Assembly (NCBI RefSeq): GCF_001436455.1
Contig: NZ_AYYU01000002.1
Span: forward strand, 62,001-126,000
DNA from: Lactobacillus jensenii DSM 20557
GTDB taxonomy: Bacteria; Bacillota; Bacilli; Lactobacillales; Lactobacillaceae
Direction of reading: 5' to 3'
DNA: 64,000 bases
The position numbers and the translations under genes were made by a program. Under the pieces are notes generated by a model. The model ran no database searches. It was not told the origin of the DNA and saw only the letters and a list, made by a program, of their open reading frames with translations. Each line of letters opens with the position of its first letter. Position 1 is the stretch's first letter. Of the stretch, positions 36,877-45,954 are shown in pieces.

Positions 36877-37755
36877 ATGTTAGGGACAATTCAAAAAGGT
36901 AAAGTTATCGATAAAAATGACGAGGCATATTATGTTCAAGTAGATGGGGTGACTTATGAACTTAATAAATTAGAAGTTACTCAAGAACAAATGCCACAAT
37001 TAGGTGATATTGTACAAGGCTTTATTTATGATAATAAAAATCATAAAAAGCAGATGACTCAGTTTTATCCTTTTGCGATGCCTGATCAATATGGTTGGAG
37101 TAAAGTTACCGAAATTAGACGTGACTTAGGGGTGTTTGTTGATATTGGTTTACCAGATAAAGATATGGTAATTTCTTTAGATGATTTACCTCTTGATAAA
37201 GCAAAATGGCCTAGAATTGGAGATCGACTCTTAGTTACTTTGGAAACGGATCATAAGGATCGTATTTGGGCTAAATTAGCTGATGAAAATGTTTTTGAAC
37301 AGCTTTCAAGTAAGTTTCCTCAAAATATGAAAAATAAAAATTTGTTGGTTACTGTCTATGCAACTCGTCCTGTTGGCGCATTTGTTTTAACAAGTGATTT
37401 TTATTTAGGATTTATTCATGAAAGTCAAATGATGACTCCTCTACGATTAGGAGAACAGATTAAAGCTCGAGTAGTGGGAATTAGTAAATATGGTCGTTTA
37501 AACTTAAGTGTCTTACCGAGAGCTTTTGAAGAAATTGATGAAGACAGTCAAATGATTTTGATGTCACTTAGACGTGAGGCAACTAAGTCTTTACCTTTCT
37601 ATGATAAAAGTGATGCACAAGACATTAAAACTCATTTCGGTATTTCGAAGTCAGCTTTTAAGAGAGCAATTGGTAGATTACTTAAGCAAGACTTGATTAT
37701 TGAAGATAAAGACGCTGGTATGATAACTTTGGTAGATAAAAATGAAGAAGAATAA
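36877..37755 (+). CDS. cvfB: S1-domain RNA-binding protein CvfB
   Basis: 292 residues. CvfB/YitL proteins have three S1-like RNA-binding domains and a winged helix at the end. Here the middle S1 repeats are KVTEIRRDLGVFVDIGLPDK and PVGAFVLTSDFYLGFIHESQ. The C-terminal wH is SLPFYDKSDAQDIKTHFGIS followed by KSAFKRAIGRLLKQ. In Staphylococcus the protein affects virulence gene expression. GAGGAGG lies 9 nt before the ATG. It overlaps xerD by 14 bp and starts the long cluster that runs to rluB. Confidence 0.92.
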   Translation: MLGTIQKGKVIDKNDEAYYVQVDGVTYELNKLEVTQEQMPQLGDIVQGFIYDNKNHKKQMTQFYPFAMPDQYGWSKVTEIRRDLGVFVDIGLPDKDMVISLDDLPLDKAKWPRIGDRLLVTLETDHKDRIWAKLADENVFEQLSSKFPQNMKNKNLLVTVYATRPVGAFVLTSDFYLGFIHESQMMTPLRLGEQIKARVVGISKYGRLNLSVLPRAFEEIDEDSQMILMSLRREATKSLPFYDKSDAQDIKTHFGISKSAFKRAIGRLLKQDLIIEDKDAGMITLVDKNEEE

Positions 37756-38644
37756 TCTTGATCAAGTAGCTGATTTTCTAAGATTTTGTAGTTTAGAACG
37801 TGGCTTAAGTAAGAATACTGTTAATTCATATCAGTTAGATTTAAATCAATTTGTTGAATATTTGGATAAAGAGAAAATTTCTGATTGGCCAGAAGATCCA
37901 CTGGTTATTGATTCTTACTTAGCTAAACAGCGTGATGAAGGTAAGAAAACTAGTACAATTAGTCGTGGTATTACCACGTTAAGACGTTTTTATCGCTATT
38001 TATTACGGCAGCATATTTTGGTGGTAGATCCATTAATTCAAATTGATACCCCAAAGCAAGAAAAAAGACTACCACTTGCCCTTTCTCAAAAAGAAGTAAG
38101 TGAATTACTTGCTCAACCTAATCTTAATACAGCAACTGGATTGCGAGATCGTGCAATTTTGGAATTGTTATATGCAACTGGGATGCGGGTTAGCGAGTTA
38201 ATTAACTTAAAGGAAACAGACTTACATACAGACTTAAAGATAATTAGAGTTTTAGGTAAAGGTTCGAAAGAACGGCTTGTTCCAGTAACTGATTTTGCCT
38301 TAAATTGGGTTGATAAGTACTTAAAAGAAGTTAGAGATCCAGCCTTACTAAAAAAAGGAGTTGCGTGCGACTTTTTATTTTTGAATAATCGAGCTGGCCA
38401 ATTAACGAGACAGGCTGTTTGGCAGTCAATAAAAAAATATAGTAAATTAGCAAGAATTGACAAAGATATTACTCCTCATACTTTAAGACATACCTTTGCT
38501 ACCCATCTTCTTGAAAATGGGGCAGATTTGAGAGTGGTACAAGAAATATTAGGACACAGTGATATTAGTACAACGCAAATTTATACTAATTTATCACAAA
38601 AGCATATTTTTGATGTTTATCTGAAAACACATCCTAGAGCATAA
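37742..38644 (+). CDS. xerD: Tyrosine recombinase XerD
   Basis: 300 residues. With XerC it resolves chromosome dimers at dif. It has an N-terminal SAM-like core-binding domain (FLRFCSLERGLSKNTVNSYQ) and a catalytic domain with Arg in YATGMRVSELINLKE, Lys in VLGKGSKERLVP, HTLRHTFATHLLENGADLRV, LGHSDISTTQIYTN (catalytic Tyr). Position before ribT-scpA-scpB agrees with xerD rather than a phage integrase. No att-like repeat is seen. Confidence 0.95.
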   Translation: MKKNNLDQVADFLRFCSLERGLSKNTVNSYQLDLNQFVEYLDKEKISDWPEDPLVIDSYLAKQRDEGKKTSTISRGITTLRRFYRYLLRQHILVVDPLIQIDTPKQEKRLPLALSQKEVSELLAQPNLNTATGLRDRAILELLYATGMRVSELINLKETDLHTDLKIIRVLGKGSKERLVPVTDFALNWVDKYLKEVRDPALLKKGVACDFLFLNNRAGQLTRQAVWQSIKKYSKLARIDKDITPHTLRHTFATHLLENGADLRVVQEILGHSDISTTQIYTNLSQKHIFDVYLKTHPRA

Positions 38645-38646
38645 TT

Positions 38647-38988
38647 ATGTTAGTAAAATATAAAAAAGACTATGAAAAAATTGCAATGGGGCTTTTGTCT
38701 TATTTGCCAGATTTAAGAAATTTAAAGAATTTACAGGAAGAGATGAGCTTGTATGATGATAACTCTGATGAATTCTTCTTGTATTTATTTAGGGATAAAG
38801 ATTCCGATTTAATTGGAACTGTTGGAATTCAATTGTTAGAACATTTTGTTTTGATTAGATATTTATCACTAGCACCAGGATTTAGAGATCGTAAATATGA
38901 ACAAGCTATAATGAACGACTTGCATGATGAATTTCCTAAAAAGAAACTAACAGCACTTCCAAATTATAGTTACTTATTTAAGGATTAA
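38647..38988 (+). CDS. ribT: RibT-like protein (reduced GNAT acyltransferase)
   Basis: 113 residues. It starts MLVKYKKDYEKIAMGLLSYL like B. subtilis RibT, and the middle reads SDLIGTVGIQLLEHFVLIRY followed by LSLAPGFRDRKYEQAIM, the GNAT acetyl-CoA region in reduced form. RibT is named from the riboflavin operon, but its reaction is not established. It is tightly placed between xerD and scpA, as is usual in lactobacilli. Confidence 0.82.
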   Translation: MLVKYKKDYEKIAMGLLSYLPDLRNLKNLQEEMSLYDDNSDEFFLYLFRDKDSDLIGTVGIQLLEHFVLIRYLSLAPGFRDRKYEQAIMNDLHDEFPKKKLTALPNYSYLFKD

Positions 38989-38990
38989 CG

Positions 38991-39719
38991 ATGACAGAAA
39001 ATTTAAAAGTTGAATTACCCAATTTTGAAGGACCATTAGATTTATTATTACACTTAATTCGCTCACAAGAAATTGATATTTATGATATTCCAATTGCGGA
39101 AATAACAAGACAATATCTTAATTACTTAGAGAAAATGAAAGAACTTAATTTACAACTAGCTGGCGAATATTTCGTTATGGCTTCAACCTTGTTGAGGATC
39201 AAGTCACAGTACTTATTACCTAAAAATGACTTTGTTGAGTTAGAACAAGAGCCTGAAATTGACCCAAGGCAAGAGTTAGTTGAGCAATTGGTTCAATATT
39301 CAGTTTTCAAAAAAATATCTAAGTATTTGAAGCAGCGTAATGACAGTGTTCCTGTTACTGTATCTAAAGAACCAAGTGCTGGACAAGCCAAAACTATTTC
39401 CCCTTTACCATTAGGGCAGCTTAGTGAGAGTGAATTGGCTAATACCTTTTCTTTATTAATCCGTCGATATAAGCTAAGGAAGCCTGAGTCAGCAACAGTA
39501 AAGATTAAGTATTCTTCTGTAAGTGATATGACTAAGATGCTTGAAGAAAAGTTCTTGCAAGTTGCAGAGATTAGCTTTTTCTCATGTATTCAAAAAATCA
39601 AAACATTAGATGATGTTATTTCACTTTTTTTAGCTATTTTAGAAATGAGCAAAAATAAAAAAATAAGAGTAAGTCAAGGTCGTGAATATGGCGATTTGAC
39701 AATAGAAAGAATTGATTAA
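38991..39719 (+). CDS. scpA: Segregation and condensation protein A
   Basis: 242 residues. This kleisin subunit bridges the SMC heads with ScpB in the bacterial condensin. The signature LPNFEGPLDLLLHLIRSQEI is at the N-terminus, followed by DIYDIPIAEITRQYL, a variable acidic linker, and the C-terminal winged helix with FLAILEM. It starts 2 bp after ribT and is followed by scpB after 3 bp. Confidence 0.96.
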   Translation: MTENLKVELPNFEGPLDLLLHLIRSQEIDIYDIPIAEITRQYLNYLEKMKELNLQLAGEYFVMASTLLRIKSQYLLPKNDFVELEQEPEIDPRQELVEQLVQYSVFKKISKYLKQRNDSVPVTVSKEPSAGQAKTISPLPLGQLSESELANTFSLLIRRYKLRKPESATVKIKYSSVSDMTKMLEEKFLQVAEISFFSCIQKIKTLDDVISLFLAILEMSKNKKIRVSQGREYGDLTIERID

Positions 39720-39722
39720 TAA

Positions 39723-40313
39723 ATGGCAACTAAACTCGCTGAATTAGAAAGTTTATTATATCTAGCTGGTGATACAGGTGTTGAACAATCCAATTTGTGT
39801 CAATTATTGGAAGTTAAAGCACCTGCTCTACGTGAACTAGCAAAAAAATTAACTCAAAAATTATCTGAAGATAAAAATTCTGGCTTGCAAATTAGCTTAA
39901 TTAAAGATACTTATAAAATGACTACAAGTTATGATGTTGCAGAGGTTGTCGAGAAGTATTATCAAAAAGATCTTTCAAAAACACTAAGTCAGTCAGCTTT
40001 AGAAATTTTAGCAATTGTTGCATATCGTCAGCCAATTACCAGAATTGAGATTGATGAAATTCGAGGAGTAAATTCTGCTGGTGCAATCCAGACATTGATT
40101 TGGCGGGGCTTAGTAAAAACAAGTGGTAAAAAAGATGTCCCAGGTCATCCTAACTTATATGTAACTACTGATTACTTCTTACAATATTTTGGTTATGAAT
40201 CTTTAGCTGACTTGCCAGTAATTGAAGATTTTGAAAATGAGAGTATTGATGAAAAGGGACAAGTCGATCTTTTTAAGGCAAAAGATAGTAATAATCCTCA
40301 AAGTTTAGATTAG
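39723..40313 (+). CDS. scpB: Segregation and condensation protein B
   Basis: 196 residues, the second non-SMC subunit of condensin. It has two winged-helix domains: [20 protein letters not shown] at the start and [20 protein letters not shown] followed by [11 protein letters not shown] in the second half. [17 protein letters not shown] is the conserved end, and a variable acidic tail follows. Confidence 0.96.
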   Translation: MATKLAELESLLYLAGDTGVEQSNLCQLLEVKAPALRELAKKLTQKLSEDKNSGLQISLIKDTYKMTTSYDVAEVVEKYYQKDLSKTLSQSALEILAIVAYRQPITRIEIDEIRGVNSAGAIQTLIWRGLVKTSGKKDVPGHPNLYVTTDYFLQYFGYESLADLPVIEDFENESIDEKGQVDLFKAKDSNNPQSLD

Positions 40314-40323
40314 GAGAATAATA

Positions 40324-41037
40324 ATGGCAGAACGTTTGCAAAAATTGATTGCCCAAGCAGGTATAGCTTCTCGCCGAAAGGCTGAAAAGCTAATTACTGA
40401 GGGTCGAGTTGCAGTTAATGGGAAAATTGTAACTGAGTTAGGAACTAAAGTTGAATCAAGCGCTAGTATTGAAGTTGATGGCTTGCCAATCCAAAAGGAA
40501 AGTAAGCATACTTATCTTTTATACAAGCCTAGAGGAGTTATTTCTTCTGTTAAAGATGACAAAGGTAGAAAAACAGTTTTAGACTTTTTTGAAGAAAGCC
40601 CATATCGTTTGTATCCAGTTGGTAGACTTGATTATGATACATCAGGCTTACTTTTGATTACTAACGATGGGGAACTAGCTAATAAGTTAATGCACCCACG
40701 TCATATGGTAGATAAGGTGTATGTAGCTAAAATTAAAGGCTTTCTGACTCCTGAAGAAATACATAGTTTAAAACATGGTGTCAGAATTGATGGTAAAAAG
40801 TCAGCTCCTGCAAAGGTAAAAATCATCAGTACTAATCGAGAGAAAGGAACTTCTATTGTTCAATTAACAATTCATGAGGGCCACTACCACCAAGTAAAAA
40901 GAATGTTTAAGGCAGTTGGTCACTTAGTTGATAAGTTATCTCGTGAACGTTATGCCTTTCTAACATTGAAATCACTTACTGCTGGTAAATATCGTGAATT
41001 GACACGCGAAGAAGTTGCCAAGCTAAAAAGCATGTAG
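40324..41037 (+). CDS. rluB: Pseudouridine synthase RluB
   Basis: 237 residues. An S4 RNA-binding domain (RLQKLIAQAGIASRRKAEKL) is followed by the RsuA-family catalytic domain with the Asp in VGRLDYDTSGLLLITNDGEL. It modifies 23S rRNA, probably at the equivalent of U2605. It follows scpB in the conserved order. The promoter for the FMN riboswitch lies in its last codons (41015-41043). Confidence 0.95.
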   Translation: MAERLQKLIAQAGIASRRKAEKLITEGRVAVNGKIVTELGTKVESSASIEVDGLPIQKESKHTYLLYKPRGVISSVKDDKGRKTVLDFFEESPYRLYPVGRLDYDTSGLLLITNDGELANKLMHPRHMVDKVYVAKIKGFLTPEEIHSLKHGVRIDGKKSAPAKVKIISTNREKGTSIVQLTIHEGHYHQVKRMFKAVGHLVDKLSRERYAFLTLKSLTAGKYRELTREEVAKLKSM

Positions 41038-41043
41038 TATACT
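41015..41043 (+). promoter_or_regulatory. Promoter of the FMN riboswitch-ribU unit
   Basis: TTGCCA, 17-bp spacer, TATACT, overlapping the end of rluB. The riboswitch begins about 20 nt downstream. Confidence 0.75.
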
Positions 41044-41063
41044 GAAGCTGAAATTAATAGGAA

Positions 41064-41171
41064 AGCGTCTTCAAGGCAGGGTGAAAGTCCCGACCGGCTG
41101 TTTGAGTCAGCAACCCACTTATGTGGCTGAACCTTAAGGTACCGATAGTATAGTCTAGATGGAAGAAGACA
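41064..41171 (+). promoter_or_regulatory. FMN riboswitch (RFN element)
   Basis: The conserved parts of the FMN aptamer are readable: gcgtcttcaaggcagggtg, aaagtcccgaccgg, a variable hairpin with tttgagtcagcaaccca, ccttaaggtaccgatagtatagtc and the closing atggaagaaga. It pairs gtcttc with gaagac at its base. A terminator stem follows at 41203. FMN binding should end transcription before ribU when flavin is plentiful. Confidence 0.96.
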
Positions 41172-41202
41172 GGCTGATAAAGAAAAATCATAATACTTTC
41201 TC

Positions 41203-41235
41203 AAAGGTCTGCCTCTTGGAGCGCAGACCTTTTTT
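41203..41235 (+). terminator. Terminator of the FMN riboswitch
   Basis: aaaggtctgc/gcagaccttt arms with a run of T residues, placed 13 nt before the ribU start. Confidence 0.92.
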
Positions 41236-41247
41236 GGAGGAAAGATT

Positions 41248-41820
41248 ATGTCAGAATCAAGATCAAGTTTAGCTAAAACATTGGCAGCAGTGATGATTGG
41301 GGTAATTGCTTTTGTAGTAATGAAGTTCGAATTCCCAATTATCCCTCTTTTTCCATTTTTAAAGATGGATTTTTCAGATGTTATTATCTTAATTGGTAGT
41401 TTTTTGTTTGGACCAGTTTCAGGTATTGGCATGGCCTTTATTAAGTGCTTTTTGAGTTTAGCTTTATCAGGTTTCAATATTTTATCTTTGGTTGGACAAT
41501 TAGCTGCTTTTATAGCAAGTGTTTGCTACATTGTACCTTTGTATATGATTAGCAAGAAAAATGAAAACAAGTTTGTAATGCAAGTAGCTGCAGTTGCAGT
41601 TGGTACAATTTGTTTAACAGTTGCAATGAGCTTAGCAAATATTTGGCTTTTGATGCCGATGTATGCAAAGTTTGCTAACTTTAATTTCCCAGCAACCTAT
41701 ATCCTTTATGGTGTTGTTCCATTTAATGTTGCAAAAGGTATAATTAATGGGATTTTAGCAATTTTGGTAATTAAGTTTGTCATTCCACAATTAGAAAACT
41801 TTGCGTCAAAGAGATTTTAG
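41248..41820 (+). CDS. ribU: Riboflavin transporter RibU, ECF S component
   Basis: 190 residues with about 6 membrane segments. The S component gives riboflavin specificity to the shared ECF energising module, which is not in this window. Family marks are FVVMKFEFPIIPLFPFLKMD followed by FSDVIILIGSFLFGPVSGIG, and the C-terminal FNVAKGIINGILAILV. The FMN riboswitch directly upstream supports the call. No rib biosynthesis genes are here, in keeping with vitamin uptake in lactobacilli. Confidence 0.95.
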   Translation: MSESRSSLAKTLAAVMIGVIAFVVMKFEFPIIPLFPFLKMDFSDVIILIGSFLFGPVSGIGMAFIKCFLSLALSGFNILSLVGQLAAFIASVCYIVPLYMISKKNENKFVMQVAAVAVGTICLTVAMSLANIWLLMPMYAKFANFNFPATYILYGVVPFNVAKGIINGILAILVIKFVIPQLENFASKRF

Positions 41821-41837
41821 TTTAATTAATTTGAATG

Positions 41838-41858
41838 AGCCCTAAGAAGGGCTTTTTT
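41838..41858 (+). terminator. Terminator of ribU
   Basis: Short stem agccc(t)/agggct with six T residues. Confidence 0.8.
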
Positions 41859-41873
41859 CTTTGTTCCAAATTA

Positions 41874-41882
41874 TGCTAAAAT
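41874..41882 (+). promoter_or_regulatory. Extended -10 element before the LysM gene
   Basis: TGCTAAAAT, identical to the element before rnj, 31 bp before the GTG start. Confidence 0.5.
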
Positions 41883-41912
41883 AACAATGATTATGTTGGG
41901 AGAGTGTTTAAC

Positions 41913-42431
41913 GTGAATAACAATTCATCAAATAACGGCCCTTACAAACATTTTAAGCGGCCTGAACAAGGACGAGTTCAACAGACAAAACCTAATAAGG
42001 CGCATCATTTTATTAAATGGGTGATTGGGTTAGTAATTGTTGTATTGGTTGCTGTACCGGTTTACTTAATGGTTAATCATAAATCATCAAGTTCGCAAGT
42101 CGTTACACCGGCTAAAGTTAAAACTTCTGCTTTAAGTTCTACTAGTTCTAAAAGTAAAAAGATTAAGATGGTAAAGCAATCATCTAAGTCAAGTTCAAGT
42201 TCTAGTGCAAGTTCAGTTGAAAGTAAAGCATCATCAAGTTCGCAAGTTGCTGCTACAAGTTCGGTTGCTAGTTCATCAAGTTCAGAAGTGCGCACATACG
42301 TAATTCAAGAAGGCGATAGTTTGTCTTCTATTGCAGCTGCTCATGGTATGAGCGTTGATACGTTAGCTAGTTTAAATAACATAACTGATGCAACAAGCAT
42401 TAGAGCTGGTGAAACACTCAGACTTAACTAA
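41913..42431 (+). CDS. LysM-domain cell-wall protein with N-terminal membrane anchor
   Basis: 172 residues. The order is a short basic cytosolic part, one membrane span (about 32-55, FIKWVIGLVIVVLVAVPVYLMV), a Ser/Lys-rich linker of about 70 residues (SSSSSASSVESKASSSS), and a C-terminal LysM (YVIQEGDSLSSIAAAHGMSV...IRAGETLRLN). It should stand on the membrane and bind peptidoglycan from outside; no catalytic domain is present. I prefer GTG 41913 over GTG 41904, since gggag ends at 41902. It lies in the usual place before cmk in this group. Confidence 0.85.
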   Translation: MNNNSSNNGPYKHFKRPEQGRVQQTKPNKAHHFIKWVIGLVIVVLVAVPVYLMVNHKSSSSQVVTPAKVKTSALSSTSSKSKKIKMVKQSSKSSSSSSASSVESKASSSSQVAATSSVASSSSSEVRTYVIQEGDSLSSIAAAHGMSVDTLASLNNITDATSIRAGETLRLN

Positions 42432-42448
42432 AAATAAGAGAAAGGGTA

Positions 42449-42470
42449 AGAGACCTCGGTCTCTTTTTTA
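42449..42470 (+). terminator. Terminator between the LysM gene and cmk
   Basis: agagacc/ggtctct with a 2-nt loop and six T residues. It ends only 5 bp before the cmk start codon. Confidence 0.85.
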
Positions 42471-42475
42471 TTGGA

Positions 42476-43141
42476 ATGCAAGTAGCTATTGATGGTCCAG
42501 CATCTGCTGGAAAAAGTACAGTTGCCAAGATTATTGCTAAGAAACTAGGCTTTATTTATATTGATACTGGTGCAATGTATCGAGCATGTACTCTTATTGC
42601 AAAAAAAGAACATATTGATTATGGTGATGAAGCTCGGATTTTAGAGGCAATTAACCAAAATAAAATTGAGTTTAAATCAGAAACTGGTGAACAAAAAGTT
42701 TATGTAGCTGGAGAAGATGTTTCTCTAGCTATCAGAACGCCTGAAATTACTGAAAATGTATCGCAAGTTAGTGCTTTAAAGGGCGTTCGTGAAAAGATGG
42801 TAGAATTGCAGCGCGAAATGGCAGGCTCTACCAATGTGATTATGGATGGTCGTGATATTGGTACGACTGTTTTGCCAGATGCTGAATTAAAGATCTTTTT
42901 AGTAGCAAGTGTTCATTCACGTGCTAAGAGAAGATTGCTTGATTATGCTGAAAAAGGAATTCATGAAGATTTGGCTAAAATCGAACATGATATTGCTGAG
43001 CGTGATTATAAAGATTCACATCGTGCAATTTCACCGTTAAAAAAGGCAGATGATGCGGTTGAAGTTGATACAACAAATATGTCAATTGATGAAGTAGTGG
43101 ATGATATTTTGGCCAAAATTAATGCTAAAATGGCAAAATAA
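42476..43141 (+). CDS. cmk: Cytidylate kinase
   Basis: 221 residues. It phosphorylates CMP/dCMP. P-loop GPASAGKS at residues 7-14, then DTGAMYRA, VIMDGRDIGTTVLPDA and the lid-region RAKRRLLDYAEKG. The ATG at 42476 has no ribosome site: the 27 bases before it are taken up by a terminator hairpin and T tract. In-frame codons upstream contain no ATG, GTG or TTG. Initiation may thus be weak or leaderless, or the hairpin may act as a control element. Its neighbour rpsA follows, the usual order in bacteria. Confidence 0.95.
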   Translation: MQVAIDGPASAGKSTVAKIIAKKLGFIYIDTGAMYRACTLIAKKEHIDYGDEARILEAINQNKIEFKSETGEQKVYVAGEDVSLAIRTPEITENVSQVSALKGVREKMVELQREMAGSTNVIMDGRDIGTTVLPDAELKIFLVASVHSRAKRRLLDYAEKGIHEDLAKIEHDIAERDYKDSHRAISPLKKADDAVEVDTTNMSIDEVVDDILAKINAKMAK

Positions 43142-43189
43142 TAAAAAATAAAGAGAAATTTTGAAAAAAAAGCTCGAAAAGGTGGAAAA

Positions 43190-43223
43190 ATATCATGCTT
43201 TCATTTAAAATTAAACATGATAT
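43190..43223 (+). promoter_or_regulatory. Hairpin before the rpsA ribosome site
   Basis: Perfect arms atatcatg (43190-43197) and catgatat (43216-43223) around an 18-nt AT loop, ending 2 nt before ttgggagg. Its position could gate translation of S1; this is an inference. Confidence 0.4.
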
Positions 43224-43235
43224 TGGGAGGTATTT

Positions 43236-44444
43236 ATGTCAGATAACAGTAATCAATTTTTAGATGCTTTAAAAGAAATGCAAGGTGTTGAAGTTGGCAA
43301 CATTGTAGACGTTGAAGTTTTAAGTGTTGAAGACGGACAAATTGCAGTTGGTGTTCAAAATGCAGGTGTTGAAGGTGTCATCACTCGTCGTGAATTCACA
43401 CAAGATCGCAATGCAGATCTTCACGACTTAGTTAAGCCTGGTGATACTTTCAAGGCTTTGGTATTGAGAAGAGCAGGTGGCGATAAAGAAAACGGCGAAT
43501 TCTTCTTCTCAGTAACTCGTTTGAAGGAAAGAGAAGCATTCGACAAGCTTGAAAAGGACTACGAAGCAGGTAACGCAATCGAGGGTACTGTAACTAGTTC
43601 AGTACGTGGTGGTTTGATTGTTAACGTTGGTACTAGAGGTTTCTTACCAGCATCATTAATTTCTAACCACTTTGTTTCAGACCTTAAGCCATACATTGGT
43701 AAGACTATTAAGGTTAAGATTACCGAAATCGATCCTAACAAGAATCGTTTAATCCTTTCACACAAGGAATTAATCGAAGAAGAACGTGAAGAAGCATTTG
43801 AAACTGTTGCTTCACAACTTGTTGCAGGTGATATCGTAGAAGGTAAGGTTTCACGTTTAACTAACTTTGGTGCCTTTGTAGATGTTGGTGGTGTTGACGG
43901 TTTAGTTCACATCTCTGAAATCTCATACAAGCATATTGACAAGCCTAGTGATGTTTTGAAGACTGGTCAAGATGTTAAGGTTAAAGTTATCGGTATCGAT
44001 GACGACAGACACCGCATCTCCCTTTCAATTAAGCAAACTGAACCATCACCATTTGAACAAGCAACTTCAGAATTAAGTGAAGGCGAAGTAGTTGAAGGTG
44101 AAGTTAAGTCATTGACTTCATTTGGTGCCTTTGTTGAAGTAGCAGATGGTATCCAAGGTTTAGTACACGTTTCTGAAATTTCAAACAAGCGTGTTGAAAA
44201 GCCTAGCGATGTTTTGAAGGTTGGCGAAACTGTTAAGGTTAAAGTTTTGAACATTAACCCAGATGAAAAGAGAATTTCTCTTTCAATTAAACAAGCTCAA
44301 CCAGCAGCTGAAGGCGAAGGAAACAACGCTCGTCGTAGCGCATCACGTAACGATTCTGTAGCTAAGAAGTACATGAGCGACAACAACGACAACGGCTTTG
44401 CACTTGGCGACATCATTGGTGACCAATTGAAAGACCGTCAATAA
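43236..44444 (+). CDS. rpsA: 30S ribosomal protein S1 (four S1 domains)
   Basis: 402 residues, the short Firmicutes form. Four S1 RNA-binding domains follow one another; the last two show the typical VEGKVSRLTNFGAFVDVGGV with DGLVHISEIS, and VEGEVKSLTSFGAFVEVADG with IQGLVHVSEIS. The tail is Arg/Asn/Asp-rich. It helps mRNA bind to the 30S subunit. Strong codon bias. GGGAGG precedes ATG 43236. A terminator follows. Confidence 0.95.
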   Translation: MSDNSNQFLDALKEMQGVEVGNIVDVEVLSVEDGQIAVGVQNAGVEGVITRREFTQDRNADLHDLVKPGDTFKALVLRRAGGDKENGEFFFSVTRLKEREAFDKLEKDYEAGNAIEGTVTSSVRGGLIVNVGTRGFLPASLISNHFVSDLKPYIGKTIKVKITEIDPNKNRLILSHKELIEEEREEAFETVASQLVAGDIVEGKVSRLTNFGAFVDVGGVDGLVHISEISYKHIDKPSDVLKTGQDVKVKVIGIDDDRHRISLSIKQTEPSPFEQATSELSEGEVVEGEVKSLTSFGAFVEVADGIQGLVHVSEISNKRVEKPSDVLKVGETVKVKVLNINPDEKRISLSIKQAQPAAEGEGNNARRSASRNDSVAKKYMSDNNDNGFALGDIIGDQLKDRQ

Positions 44445-44452
44445 TGATGACT

Positions 44453-44480
44453 AAAAAGCCGACGATAGTCGGCTTTTTTT
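44453..44480 (+). terminator. Terminator of rpsA
   Basis: aaaaagccgac/gtcggcttttt arms with a 4-nt gata loop. Confidence 0.93.
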
Positions 44481-44521
44481 GTTGGATTTTAAATTAAGAA
44501 AATATAGAAGGGATGATAATA

Positions 44522-45832
44522 ATGGCTCTACCAACTGTCGCAATTGTTGGTCAACCTAATGTTGGAAAATCAACTTTATTTAATCGAATTATTAATGAAC
44601 GTTTAGCTATTGTTGAAGACCGACCAGGAGTAACTCGTGACCGTAATTATGCCAAAGCCTCTTGGCTAGGCCATGAATTTAATATCATTGATACTGGTGG
44701 TATCACTTGGGAAGGTGGACGAATTGAAGATGAAATTCGGGCCCAAGCAGATATTGCGATGGAAGAAGCAGATGTAATTGTAATGATTACTAGCGTTGCT
44801 TTGCATTTGACTGATTTAGATGAGAGAATTGCACGAATTCTTTATCGCTCAAGCAAGCCAGTTTTATTGGCTGTAAATAAGGCTGATAACCCAGAACAAC
44901 GGGCAGATATTTATGATTTTTATAGTTTGGGTTTAGGAGATCCGATTCCTATTTCATCAACGCATGGTACTGGAATTGGTGACTTACTTGATGCAATTGT
45001 TGAAAACTTTCCGCCTGAAGCTGATACAAAAGATGAAGACGAAATTGCTTTTAGTGTTATTGGTCGCCCAAACGTGGGTAAATCATCTATTATTAATGCT
45101 ATGCTTGGTCAAAAGCGGGTTATTGTTGCTAATGAAGAAGGCACAACAAGAGATGCTGTTGATACGCCTTTTGTAGCTGAAGATGGTACTAAGTTTAGAA
45201 TGATTGATACCGCTGGTATTAGAAGACGAGGAAAAGTTTACGAAAAGACAGAAAAATATTCTGTTTTACGTGCGCAAGCTGCAATTCAACGTTCAGATGT
45301 GGTGTGTCTTGTTTTAGATGCAAGTACTGGCATTCGTGAACAAGATAAACACGTTGCTGGATTTGCTCATGATGCTGGCCGTGGGATGCTTATTGTTGTC
45401 AATAAGTGGGATTTACCTAAAAAAGATTCTAACTCCGCTAAGGACTTTACAAGAGTTATTCGTGAAGAATTCCAATATCTGGACTATGCTCCAATTGTTT
45501 TTGTATCAGCAAAAACAGGAAAGAATTTAGAGCAACTTCCTGATTTAATTAAAGAAGTTGCTGAAAATCAAAGTCAAAGAATTCAATCTAGTGTCTTAAA
45601 TGATATGTTGATTGAGGCATCTAAACTTGTTCCCTCTCCTTTAATTAAGGGCAAACGGTTAAGAGTTTACTATATGACCCAAGTAGCCGTTCAGCCACCA
45701 ACTTTTGTGGTCTTTGTAAACGATCCTGAATTGATGCACTTTTCATATAAGCGCTTTTTGATTAATCAACTTCGGGATAATTTCGACTTTACTGGTACTC
45801 CGATAAAAATCTTGCCACGTAAGCGAAAATAA
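44522..45832 (+). CDS. der: Ribosome biogenesis GTPase Der (EngA)
   Basis: 436 residues, the standard length. Two G domains in tandem: G1 motifs GQPNVGKST near the start and GRPNVGKSS near residue 180, with DTGGI and DTAGI as the G3 motifs, and NKAD and NKWD as G4. The C-terminal KH-like domain ends in ILPRKRK. It acts in 50S assembly. I took ATG 44522 ([10 protein letters not shown]), which has aaggg about 9 nt upstream; the ATG at 44513 touches that site. Confidence 0.97.
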   Translation: MALPTVAIVGQPNVGKSTLFNRIINERLAIVEDRPGVTRDRNYAKASWLGHEFNIIDTGGITWEGGRIEDEIRAQADIAMEEADVIVMITSVALHLTDLDERIARILYRSSKPVLLAVNKADNPEQRADIYDFYSLGLGDPIPISSTHGTGIGDLLDAIVENFPPEADTKDEDEIAFSVIGRPNVGKSSIINAMLGQKRVIVANEEGTTRDAVDTPFVAEDGTKFRMIDTAGIRRRGKVYEKTEKYSVLRAQAAIQRSDVVCLVLDASTGIREQDKHVAGFAHDAGRGMLIVVNKWDLPKKDSNSAKDFTRVIREEFQYLDYAPIVFVSAKTGKNLEQLPDLIKEVAENQSQRIQSSVLNDMLIEASKLVPSPLIKGKRLRVYYMTQVAVQPPTFVVFVNDPELMHFSYKRFLINQLRDNFDFTGTPIKILPRKRK

Positions 45833-45925
45833 GGGGATTTAAAGCGCCTTTTTAATAATAAACTAAGAAAATTTAATATTTGTATCTAGCAAAGAAGGAT
45901 TTATCATTTATTTTTCGAAAAAACC

Positions 45926-45954
45926 TTGTTATGACGGGCTTAATGTGCTATTTT
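45926..45954 (+). promoter_or_regulatory. Promoter of hup
   Basis: TTGTTA, 17-bp spacer, TATTTT. The leader of about 90 nt has two hairpins, aatgat/atcatt (45968-45987) and ttattcttt/aaagaataa (45993-46012). Confidence 0.55.

Noticed and set aside
37742-38644. Phage or genomic-island integrase
   Set aside because: Position in the xerD-ribT-scpA-scpB cluster and no attachment repeats or cargo; it is chromosomal XerD.
42077-42295. 72-codon minus-strand frame
   Set aside because: Shadow of the Ser-rich linker of the LysM protein.
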